This document shows positions 1 to 6,631 of a DNA stretch of 12,184 nucleotides, piece by piece. The notes beneath the pieces are model-generated. The model ran no database searches. It saw only the letters and a list, made by a program, of their open reading frames with translations, and had not been told where the DNA came from. Both the position numbers and the translations under genes were made by a program. Source of the DNA: CAIWHR01 sp035541655 (lineage in GTDB: Bacteria > Pseudomonadota > Gammaproteobacteria > Burkholderiales > Casimicrobiaceae); contig DATKMY010000064.1 in the NCBI GenBank assembly GCA_035541655.1, forward strand, positions 1 to 12,184. Reading direction: 5' to 3'. Within the stretch, counting starts at the first letter, position 1. Every line of letters starts with the position of its first letter.

Positions 1-1011
1 CAGCGCGTACGTCTTGCCCTCATCGAGCGCGACCGCGTCGAAGCCGGGGCGGGCAACCGCGCCCGGTGCGCCCAACCGCCAGATCTCGCGCTCGCCGGCG
101 AAGAACGTCAGCGTATCGATGGCGATGACGCCGACGCGGTCGGAGAGGATGATCCGGAAGACGGCATCGCCCGGCGCGATTCGAAATTCGAGCGTCGCCG
201 CCTCGCCGTTCGCGGGAATGAAGTCGACATGCTGTCGATCGAGCGTCAGCGCCTCGCGCGTGGCTCCGGGCAGGAGACGAACCGGGACGCGCTCGGCGCC
301 TTCGAGCGCACGCGGCGGCGGGATCTCGTCCATCGCCCCCGGTGTAGCGCGGACGAGCCATTGATATGCATAGTGACGGGTGCCCGGACCGAGCGCAGCG
401 GCGAGCGCCGGCGGGAGCGCTTCGACGCGTGTGCGAAATTCGCTCGCGTACGGCGTCACCTCGGTCGCATCCCAGTCGAGGATACGGAACCCCGCATCGC
501 GGAGCAGCGCGCCAAGCGAGCGCCACGTGTAGAGGCGCAGATGCGTCGGGTCGAGCAGGCCCTCGCCGCCGTACTCGAAGCGATCGTCGAAGAGCCCTGC
601 GACGATGGCCGCATGTGCGACATTCGGCACCGACAGCAGCAACTCGCCGCCCGGCTTGAGCAGCGCGCGCAGCGTCGCGAGGAGGCGCGCGCCGTCGCGC
701 AGATGCTCGAGAACGTCCGCGCATACGATGAAATCGTAGCGCGGGGACGTCGCGCCCGCGGCGAGCTCCGCCTCCCATCCGTCGCCGTCGAGATCGGCGA
801 TCACAACGCGGCGGGCGTAGGGCTCGGCCGCACGTCCCGCCTCGGGATCGATGTCGACGACGTCGACGCTCGCTCCCTGCTCCTTGAGCCATCGGGTGAA
901 GTAGCCTGCGGCCGCTCCGAGCTCGAGGACGCTCGCCCCAGGGCGCATCCAGCGCGAGAGCCGGGCGAGCGAGTCGCCGCTCGCAGGATCGAACGTGCGC
1001 CGGTAGATCAC
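1..1011 (-). CDS. Class I SAM-dependent methyltransferase, partial (3' end outside window)
   Basis: Reading leftwards, this frame is open from a GTG at 1011 to the window edge (337 codons, no stop). The GTG overlaps the TGA of the upstream acyltransferase (GTGA), which indicates translational coupling and decides the start. Residues 28-40 (VLELGAAAGYFTR) are the SAM-binding glycine-rich motif I, and D54 in VVDIDPEA is the likely ribose-binding acid. FIVCADVLEHL (94-104) and LLKPGGELLLSVPN (117-130) match the later conserved strands of the Methyltransf_11/23 type. DPTHLRLYT (154-162) is common in methyltransferases of glycan clusters. From about residue 223 the protein continues as a beta-rich stretch I do not recognise, so it may be multidomain, perhaps with a further transferase domain beyond the edge. 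It follows the Wzm/Wzt genes, so a role in modifying or capping an exported glycan is inferred. The acceptor is unknown. Confidence 0.85.
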   Translation of the reverse strand, partial: MIYRRTFDPASGDSLARLSRWMRPGASVLELGAAAGYFTRWLKEQGASVDVVDIDPEAGRAAEPYARRVVIADLDGDGWEAELAAGATSPRYDFIVCADVLEHLRDGARLLATLRALLKPGGELLLSVPNVAHAAIVAGLFDDRFEYGGEGLLDPTHLRLYTWRSLGALLRDAGFRILDWDATEVTPYASEFRTRVEALPPALAAALGPGTRHYAYQWLVRATPGAMDEIPPPRALEGAERVPVRLLPGATREALTLDRQHVDFIPANGEAATLEFRIAPGDAVFRIILSDRVGVIAIDTLTFFAGEREIWRLGAPGAVARPGFDAVALDEGKTYAL

Positions 1012-1880
1012 GCGAGGGCCTGCGCCTCGATGTCGGAGACTGCGAAGTCGGGAAGGAAATGCCAGAAGTGCCACGCTCCGGGCGCCGCATCGATGCGTGC
1101 GCCGAACTCGTGAGCGATGTCAGCGACGGATGCGGCTGTGCGGCGCTCGGAGGCGACGTGCCGACGCCCGTCGGCAGCGCAATGCGCGGTGAGCAGCAGA
1201 ACCTCCGCGCTCGCCGCCCGCGCGACGTCGACCAGCCCGGAAGGCCAGAATATCGGCGCTCCGAAAAGCGTTGCGTTGGCCGGGTTCGAGGGGGGGGTAG
1301 GCACGTCGATCAGGCCGTAGACCGCGCCACCCTGCGCGAACGTCGCTGCAATCTCGTCGCGCGCGCCGCCCGTGTAGATCGCCGGGACGCCGGCGAGCTT
1401 CTCGACGACGCGCATCCGGAGGCGAGCATAGAGGTAGCACAGATGGCTCTCGAACGTTGTCGAGTCGAAACGCAGCGACACGAACCGCGCCGGCGTGCCT
1501 CCTGCGCGCAGCCAGGGCAGGAGGAAGAGGCCTTGGCCGAAGTGCATGCTGATCACCATCAGCGGAGCCGCGCCCAGCCGCGGCGGCGCGTCGAGGCGCG
1601 CGAGCAGGAAGCGCCGGCTCCGCGTCAACGCCCAGAAGAGATCGGCGTGGTCCACCAGCTGCGCGAAGCGGAATTCGGCGAGCCAGCGGCTCGCGTCGCC
1701 GCGCGGGTACGCCGCGCGATAGTGCGCGACTCCGGCGCGCGCGCGCTCGTCGTAGAGGCTCAGGTTCGCCGCGCACCAGCGCGCCAATGCTATCCCCGCG
1801 CGATAGGGAAGCAGCGCCACCGCAAGCGGGAGCAGCCAGAACTCCCACAGGCAGGCAAGCTCGTTCCCGATGCGGCGCAT
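1008..1880 (-). CDS. LpxL/HtrB-like lysophospholipid acyltransferase family protein (divergent)
   Basis: A 290-residue protein. I chose ATG 1880, eight bases after the TGA of the ATPase gene; a GTG directly before it (1883) is an alternative. The N-terminal hydrophobic stretch (about 10-25) and the fold order match the lipid A acyltransferase/LPLAT group. That group acylates lipid A or related glycolipids at the inner membrane. The active-site block is MHFGQGLF (residues 112-119). His113 is present, but the residue four places after it plus one, Glu or Asp in HX4(D/E), is Leu118. The second block (GLIDVP, 189-194), the ATLFGAPIFWPSG segment (203-215) and the tryptophan-rich C-terminus (GAWHFWHFLPDF, 268-279) align with HtrB-type proteins. 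The gene sits between the Wzt-like ATPase and the methyltransferase and overlaps the latter by four bases. It may acylate a glycolipid, or it may have lost acyltransferase chemistry. The family call is fairly safe, the activity is not. Confidence 0.82.
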   Translation of the reverse strand: MRRIGNELACLWEFWLLPLAVALLPYRAGIALARWCAANLSLYDERARAGVAHYRAAYPRGDASRWLAEFRFAQLVDHADLFWALTRSRRFLLARLDAPPRLGAAPLMVISMHFGQGLFLLPWLRAGGTPARFVSLRFDSTTFESHLCYLYARLRMRVVEKLAGVPAIYTGGARDEIAATFAQGGAVYGLIDVPTPPSNPANATLFGAPIFWPSGLVDVARAASAEVLLLTAHCAADGRRHVASERRTAASVADIAHEFGARIDAAPGAWHFWHFLPDFAVSDIEAQALA

Positions 1881-1887
1881 CACGGTG

Positions 1888-3117
1888 TCAGCGTTCCGGG
1901 GCCGCGGCGCGCGGCTCGGCCGCGGTGGTCTTGGGAGTGGTCTCCGCATGCGGCCACGCATGCGGCAGGCGCACGTAGCCGAGCTCGCGCGTCGTGCCGG
2001 CGATCACGAACGGAGCCTCGTGCGTGTCGAAGAGCCGCATCCCTTCCGGATCCATCGCGTGAGCACGAAGGCGGTAGTGTCCCGGAAGCAGCGAGAGATC
2101 GTCGAAGCGGATCGAGAATGCATAGCGCATCGGCCCGAGGCGCACCGGCGCCGCCCGATCGATCTCGCTCGTCGTGCCGTAGACCGGCGTGCCGTCGGCG
2201 CGCACGACGCCGACCGCGAGCACCGGCTCGCGATCGTCGGGCGAGCGGACCTCGACGTCGACGCGAAACCCGTGTCCCGGGTCGATTTCGCTGCCGCCAC
2301 CGTCGATCGTCAGCGCGAGACCGGTGACGACATACGCGCTCGCCGGCGGCGCCGCCTTCGCCGTATTCGCGGCCGCCTCGGCACGCGCCTCGTGCCAGGC
2401 GACGTACTCGCGCGCGACGTGGTCGGCGTCGCCATAGAGGCGCATGCGGCCGCGCTCGAGCCACAGCGCGTGCCGGCAAAGCTTCTGCACGTGGTACATG
2501 CTGTGCGACACGAAGAGCAGCGTGCCGCCGCCCGCGAGGTATTTCTCCATCCAGGCGATGCTTTTCTTCTGGAAAGACTCGTCGCCGACGGCGAGCACCT
2601 CGTCGGTGATCAGGATGTCGGGCGTGAGGGCGGTCGCCACCGCGAATCCCAGCCGCACGACCATTCCGGACGAGTAGTGCTTGATCGGCTCGCGGATGTG
2701 CTCGCCGATGTCGGCGAACGCCACGATCTGCTCGCGGCGATCGGCGATCTCCGCCGGCGTCAGGCCGAGGAGCGCCGCCGCAAGTTCGATGTTGGCGAGC
2801 CCCGAGTAGTCCGGATGGAACCCCGACCCCAGCTCGAGCAGCGCGCCCACGCGGCCGTTGACGACGAGCGTGCCGCGCGTCGGCTTGATTACCCCGGCGA
2901 TGACCTTGAGCAGCGTCGACTTGCCGGCGCCGTTCTCGCCGATGATCGCGAGCGATTGACCGCGCTCGAGACGAAGCGACACGCCGTCGAACGCGGTGAA
3001 GACGCTCGCGGCGCTCCTGCCGCGCAAGAGATCCCAGACGAGGCGGACGCGGCCGCCGCGCGCGTCGACGCGCGCGTAGTCCTTGCCGACGTTCTCCAAC
3101 GCGAGCAATGGGCCCAT
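1888..3117 (-). CDS. wzt: ABC transporter ATP-binding protein, Wzt/TagH-like polysaccharide exporter
   Basis: A 409-residue ATPase that would power export of an undecaprenyl-linked polysaccharide through the neighbouring permease. Walker A GENGAGKST is at 60-68, the signature region YSSGM at 148-152, Walker B ILITDE at 168-173 and the H-loop histidine at 205 (FVSHS). These, with GALLELGSGFHPDYSG (91-106), are characteristic of the Wzt/TagH/KpsT group. After about residue 250 there is an extra domain of about 130 residues, rich in beta-strand, matching the position and length of the Wzt C-terminal domain that recognises the glycan end in E. coli O8/O9a. Start ATG 3117 is supported by GGAG nine bases upstream and by the family N-terminus. 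The frame stays open further upstream only because it runs antiphase through the permease gene. It lies 17 bases after the permease stop, so the two are one operon. Confidence 0.93.
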   Translation of the reverse strand: MGPLLALENVGKDYARVDARGGRVRLVWDLLRGRSAASVFTAFDGVSLRLERGQSLAIIGENGAGKSTLLKVIAGVIKPTRGTLVVNGRVGALLELGSGFHPDYSGLANIELAAALLGLTPAEIADRREQIVAFADIGEHIREPIKHYSSGMVVRLGFAVATALTPDILITDEVLAVGDESFQKKSIAWMEKYLAGGGTLLFVSHSMYHVQKLCRHALWLERGRMRLYGDADHVAREYVAWHEARAEAAANTAKAAPPASAYVVTGLALTIDGGGSEIDPGHGFRVDVEVRSPDDREPVLAVGVVRADGTPVYGTTSEIDRAAPVRLGPMRYAFSIRFDDLSLLPGHYRLRAHAMDPEGMRLFDTHEAPFVIAGTTRELGYVRLPHAWPHAETTPKTTAAEPRAAAPER

Positions 3118-3134
3118 GGGCCTACTCTCCGCGT

Positions 3135-3992
3135 TCACAGGAAGTCCTCGAACGTCGGCGAGAGACGCCGGAACACCCAGCGCCCGCCGACAAAGAGCGC
3201 GATCGCGACGACGAGTGCCACCGCGTCGCCGGCGTCGAGCGAGAGCTGCCCGTCGAGGAGCGCGGCCCGGAGCCGCCCCACGAGATAGCCGAACGGATTC
3301 GCGGCGACGTAGGGACGCACCGCTTCGGGCACCGCAGTCAGTGGATAGACGATCGGCGTCAGGTACATGAGGATCATCAGCAACGGCATCAGCACGTGCT
3401 CGACGTCGCGGATGAACACCTGCAACGCAGCGAAGAAGAGTGCGAGACCGGTGCCGGCGATCGCGAGCAGCACCCAGACCGGCAGCGCCACCAGCAGACC
3501 CTCGAAGTGAACGGGCTGCCCGAAGAGCGCGAGCACGACGAGAACCGCGACGTAGCCGGCGAAGTGCAGCGCGAACGTCGCGGCGACCGATGCGTAGACG
3601 ACGAGCTCGTGCGGGAACGCGACCTTGCGGATAAGCGCCGCATAGGAGGCGAGGCTCACCGTGCCCCGCTGCAGCGCCTCCTGCGCGGCGAGCCATGGCC
3701 ACAGCGCTACCGCGACGAACGTGAGGAAGCTCGAGCCACCGAAGCCGCCCGCGCGGAACACCATCGTGAACACGAACCAGTAGACGCCGAGCAGCGCCAG
3801 CGGGTGCAGCAGCGCCCACGCGAGGCCGGTCATGCTGCCGAGGTAGCGGGTGTTGACCTCGCGCAGGAAGAAGTTCCGGAAGAGCGCACGATTGCGCACG
3901 CGCACCGCCTCCACCGGGGGCTGGGCAGGCGGGAAGGTCGCGACCGGCGGGAAGGAAGGAGGCACGGGCGCCGTGGGCGCAGGGGCGGCCAT
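3135..3992 (-). CDS. wzm: ABC-2 family permease, Wzm/TagG-like polysaccharide exporter
   Basis: A 285-residue inner-membrane protein, the permease half of the Wzm/Wzt exporter. Six hydrophobic segments are visible at about 56-78, 87-105, 130-158, 166-191, 200-217 and 256-273. The amphipathic segment before the first (FLREVNTRYLGSMTGLAW, 42-59), the IRDVEHVLMPLLMILMYLTP region (194-213) and ANPFGYLV (231-238) are typical of ABC-2 O-antigen/teichoic acid permeases. The first 26 residues are an unusual Ala/Pro-rich, probably disordered extension before the usual start of homology. ATG 3992 has no clear Shine-Dalgarno sequence (the preceding bases are pyrimidine-rich), so an internal GTG such as codon 27 or 30 cannot be excluded. 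It is the first gene of the export cluster, with its partner ATPase 17 bases downstream. Confidence 0.92.
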   Translation of the reverse strand: MAAPAPTAPVPPSFPPVATFPPAQPPVEAVRVRNRALFRNFFLREVNTRYLGSMTGLAWALLHPLALLGVYWFVFTMVFRAGGFGGSSFLTFVAVALWPWLAAQEALQRGTVSLASYAALIRKVAFPHELVVYASVAATFALHFAGYVAVLVVLALFGQPVHFEGLLVALPVWVLLAIAGTGLALFFAALQVFIRDVEHVLMPLLMILMYLTPIVYPLTAVPEAVRPYVAANPFGYLVGRLRAALLDGQLSLDAGDAVALVVAIALFVGGRWVFRRLSPTFEDFL

Positions 3993-4053
3993 GGCGGGAG
4001 GATACCTCAGGGGCCCGACGGGCTCACCCGCAGCCGCCGGCGCCGCTGCCGGC
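3993..4053 (-). other. GC-rich intergenic segment with hairpins between hydrolase and wzm genes
   Basis: This 61-bp gap contains three short inverted repeats. GCCGGC at 4036-4041 and 4048-4053 flanks a 6-nt loop directly after the hydrolase stop codon. GCCCG/CGGGC forms a tight stem at 4013-4023. GAGG-ATA-CCTC lies at 3998-4008, close to the wzm start. None is followed by a T-run on the minus strand, so they are not classical intrinsic terminators. They may weaken read-through from the importer operon into the export cluster, or be chance in GC-rich DNA. No clear sigma-70 promoter was seen here. Confidence 0.3.
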
Positions 4054-4911
4054 TCACTCGACGGTCAGGATGACCGGCTGGTGATCCGCTGCCTGCGTGT
4101 CGCGATCGACGCGCACGTCTTTCACCCGCGTCCTCAGATGCTCGCTGACGAAGATGAAATCGCAGTGCAGCTCCGGCTCCCCGGGCACTTCCTTTTCATA
4201 GACCTTGAACGTGCCCGGATGAGGAACACCGGGATGCGCGACCTCCCACGCGTCGAAGAGCGGCGGCGTCCCGTCGGCGAGTGTGTCCCCCATCCGCGCG
4301 TGCAGCGGATCGTCGGGCTCGAGGTTGAAATCGCCGGTGATGATCGCCGCCCCCGGCCGCAGAAACGTGTGGAAAGGGCCTCCGGTCGTGTCGACGATCG
4401 TGCCGCGCTGCGCGTGCCCGTGGCCCTCGGCATAGATCGCCCGGAGTGCCTCGACCTGCGCGCTGCGCTGCATGCCCGAGTAGTACTCGAGGTGCGTCGT
4501 GATGACGCGGACTTCCCCGAATGGCGCAGCGACGACGGCTTCCACGGCGATCCGCGGCATGCCGTTCACGCCGGCATCGATCGGCGAAGGCAGCAAGTGC
4601 CGATAGACCTGCCGCATCGGCAGGCGCGTGAGGACCATGTTGCCGAAGCGTCTGCGTCGTCCGCCCTCTGCCGGGTGGTCGGTGGCCACGCCCGGCGCGG
4701 CGGCATAACCCGGGAGCAACGCGGCTAGCGTTGCGAACTGGTCTTCGTCGGTGTTGCCGGCGAGCCTCGGATCCGGAAAGTTGTCGGCGATCTCCTGCAG
4801 GCACAGCACGTCGAAATCGGCGAGCCTCCGCGCTTCCGCGACAATGCGCGCGGGATCGACGCGGCCGTCGACGCCGCGACACCATTGGACGTTCCACGTG
4901 ATCAGCTTCAT
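4054..4911 (-). CDS. Endonuclease/exonuclease/phosphatase (EEP) family hydrolase
   Basis: A 285-residue protein of the DNase I/exonuclease III/phosphatase fold, which uses divalent metal to cleave phosphoester bonds. The full active-site set can be seen: N7 in TWNVQW, E40 in VLCLQE, H140 in TTHLEYYS, D194 and N196 in TGDFN, D251 in CDFIFVS, and D276-H277 in ADHQPV. There is no signal peptide or membrane segment, so it should be cytoplasmic. ATG 4911 overlaps the TGA of the upstream permease (ATGA), fixing the start and implying coupled translation. It is the last gene of the importer operon. In E. coli the ugp operon ends with ugpQ, a glycerophosphodiesterase of an unrelated fold. By position, this protein could hydrolyse the imported phosphodiester or phosphate ester. 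The substrate is inference; the family assignment is secure. A nuclease role is the main alternative. Confidence 0.9.
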   Translation of the reverse strand: MKLITWNVQWCRGVDGRVDPARIVAEARRLADFDVLCLQEIADNFPDPRLAGNTDEDQFATLAALLPGYAAAPGVATDHPAEGGRRRRFGNMVLTRLPMRQVYRHLLPSPIDAGVNGMPRIAVEAVVAAPFGEVRVITTHLEYYSGMQRSAQVEALRAIYAEGHGHAQRGTIVDTTGGPFHTFLRPGAAIITGDFNLEPDDPLHARMGDTLADGTPPLFDAWEVAHPGVPHPGTFKVYEKEVPGEPELHCDFIFVSEHLRTRVKDVRVDRDTQAADHQPVILTVE

Positions 4912-5735
4912 CGAATCCCCGCCCGCATGAAACTCTGCACGAACTGGCGCTGAAAGAGAAGGAACGCGATCAGAAGCGGCGCGGTCGTGATCAGCGTCGC
5001 CGCGGTGATCACCGACCAGTCGATCCCCTGGTCGCCCGACGAGAACACCTGCAGCCCGACGGTCAGCGGCCGCGACTCCACCGAATTCGTGATGATGAGC
5101 GGCCAGAGGAAGTTGTTCCAGTGGTAGCTGACGGAGACGAGCGCGTACGCGAGGTACACGGGCCGCGCGAGCGGCACGTAGACCTTCCACAGCAACGCGA
5201 CCGGCCCGCAGCCTTCGACGCGCGCGGCCTCGTCCAGCTCCCGCGGCACAGTCTTGAACGTCTGGCGCAGCAGGAAGATGCCGAACGCGCTCGCCATGTA
5301 GGGGAGCGCCATTGCGACGATCGTGTCCTTCAAGCCCAGCAGCGACATCGTCCGGTAGTTCTCGACGATCAGCACGTCGGGCATCACCATGAGCTGCACG
5401 AGCACCAGCGCGAACAGGACGTTGCGTCCCGGAAAGTCGAAGCGCGCGAACGCGTACGCGGCGAGCGTCACGAGCACAAGCTGCGCGCCGAGGACCAGCG
5501 TGACGAGCAGCACCGTGTTCACGTAGTAGCGCGCGAACGGAGCGGCTGCCCACGCTCGCGCGAAATTGTCGAGGGTGAACGGCGCGCCGACGACGAAGCG
5601 CGTCGCGAACTCTGCCGGATGGAAGGCCGTCCACACGGCATAGGCGAGCGGCAGGATCCAGAGCACGCCCAGGAGCCACGCGGCAATCGTCTCCAGCGCG
5701 CGCGGCACGCCGCGGGCCGCGTAGACGCTGCTCAT
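4908..5735 (-). CDS. ugpE: ABC transporter permease, UgpE-like (MalG type)
   Basis: A 275-residue inner-membrane permease of the binding-protein-dependent sugar/glycerol-phosphate importer family. Six hydrophobic segments are visible at about 16-37, 73-95, 105-123, 138-157, 193-212 and 243-261. The cytoplasmic EAA loop, which contacts the ATPase, is at about 167-188 (ELDEAARVEGCGP followed by LLWKVYVPLA). WNNFLWPLIIT (206-216) is a family hallmark. Start ATG 5735 overlaps the TGA of the partner permease (ATGA), so the two subunits are probably made in equal amounts. The frame is open upstream of this ATG only as an antiphase reading of the partner gene. The symbol follows overall likeness and gene order; the transported substrate is not proved. 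Confidence 0.9.
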   Translation of the reverse strand: MSSVYAARGVPRALETIAAWLLGVLWILPLAYAVWTAFHPAEFATRFVVGAPFTLDNFARAWAAAPFARYYVNTVLLVTLVLGAQLVLVTLAAYAFARFDFPGRNVLFALVLVQLMVMPDVLIVENYRTMSLLGLKDTIVAMALPYMASAFGIFLLRQTFKTVPRELDEAARVEGCGPVALLWKVYVPLARPVYLAYALVSVSYHWNNFLWPLIITNSVESRPLTVGLQVFSSGDQGIDWSVITAATLITTAPLLIAFLLFQRQFVQSFMRAGIR

Positions 5736-6607
5736 TGGTAGTGGACCTTGCGTTCGACGAACCAGAACTGCACGAGGGCCACGCTTGCGAGCAGCGCGAG
5801 CAGCACCATCGTGAGTGCGCCGGCGTAGGCCGAGTCCCAGAACCGGAACCCGATCTCGTAGATATAGTAGAGAAGGAGCGACGTCGCGTTGTCGGGCCCG
5901 CCGCGCGTCATCACGACCACCTGATCGACGAGGCGAAACGCGTTGATCACCGCGTTCACAAGCACGAAGAAGGTCGTCGGCATCAGCAGCGGAAACGTGA
6001 CGCGCCGGAAGAAATAGGCGCGCGATGCGCCCTCGATCGCCGCGGCCTCCGCAAGATGAGGCGACATCGTCTGCAGCGCGGCCAGATAGAAGATCATGAA
6101 GAAGCCCGCTTCCTTCCACACGGTGACGACCATGAGGCACGCGAGCGCGGTGTCCTTGCTGCCGAGCCAGTTGTGCGTGCCGAAGCCCAGCGCGGCCGTC
6201 GCCTTCTCGAGCAATCCGTACTCGGGCGTGTAGAAGAAGAGCCAGATATTGGCGACGGCGATCATCGGCAGCACGGTCGGCGTGAAGTACGCGAGGCGGA
6301 GGAACCCGCGCCCGGCGAGCCGGCCGCTCACCCAGACCGCCATCGCGAGCGCCAGTGCGATCGACGCCGGAATCGTCCCGAGCGCGAACCACAGATTGTT
6401 GACGAGTGCTTTCCAGAAGATCGGGTCGTCGATCAGCTGCCGGTAGTTGTCGAGCCCGACCCATGCGGCGGGGCGGCTCCCCTTGGGCGTCGCGTGCAGG
6501 CTGTGCCAGAACGTCGCAACCGCCGGATAGTGCGTGAAGAGCGCAAGCAGCGCTGCGGCGGGCAGCAGCAGCAGCCAGCCGTAGAGCCACTGTGCGGTGC
6601 GCGTCAT
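5732..6607 (-). CDS. ugpA: ABC transporter permease, UgpA-like (MalF type)
   Basis: A 291-residue inner-membrane permease, partner of the UgpE-like protein. Hydrophobic segments are at about 7-29, 70-94, 104-126, 155-179, 205-227 and 262-284. The EAA loop is at about 185-208 (LAEAAAIEGASRAYFFRRVTF and following). RGGPDNAT (235-242), just before the final membrane segments, is a strong marker of the UgpA/MalF-like sugar permeases. Its length (about 290) is the usual one. It starts 24 bases after the binding-protein stop without a strong ribosome-binding site, and its stop overlaps the next gene, so it is clearly within the operon. Confidence 0.9.
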   Translation of the reverse strand: MTRTAQWLYGWLLLLPAAALLALFTHYPAVATFWHSLHATPKGSRPAAWVGLDNYRQLIDDPIFWKALVNNLWFALGTIPASIALALAMAVWVSGRLAGRGFLRLAYFTPTVLPMIAVANIWLFFYTPEYGLLEKATAALGFGTHNWLGSKDTALACLMVVTVWKEAGFFMIFYLAALQTMSPHLAEAAAIEGASRAYFFRRVTFPLLMPTTFFVLVNAVINAFRLVDQVVVMTRGGPDNATSLLLYYIYEIGFRFWDSAYAGALTMVLLALLASVALVQFWFVERKVHYQ

Positions 6608-6631
6608 TGCGCGGTTAGCCCGCTCGAGCTC

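Noticed and set aside
20..1090. Minus-strand open frame of 356 codons at the left edge with an ATG and stop
   Set aside because: Its product is very Arg-rich and matches nothing, while the neighbouring frame from GTG 1011 carries complete methyltransferase motifs.
1870..3288. Long plus-strand open frame of 472 codons opposite the Wzt-like gene
   Set aside because: Arg/Ala/His-rich antisense shadow without family likeness. It lies over a well-supported minus-strand ATPase; GC-rich codon bias removes stops from the opposite strand.
1888..3819. A 643-codon fusion of an N-terminal region to the Wzt-like ATPase
   Set aside because: The first 234 codons are an out-of-frame reading of the permease gene. 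ATG 3117, with a Shine-Dalgarno sequence, is the true start. The same applies to upstream extensions of the hydrolase, UgpE-, UgpB- and UgpC-like genes.
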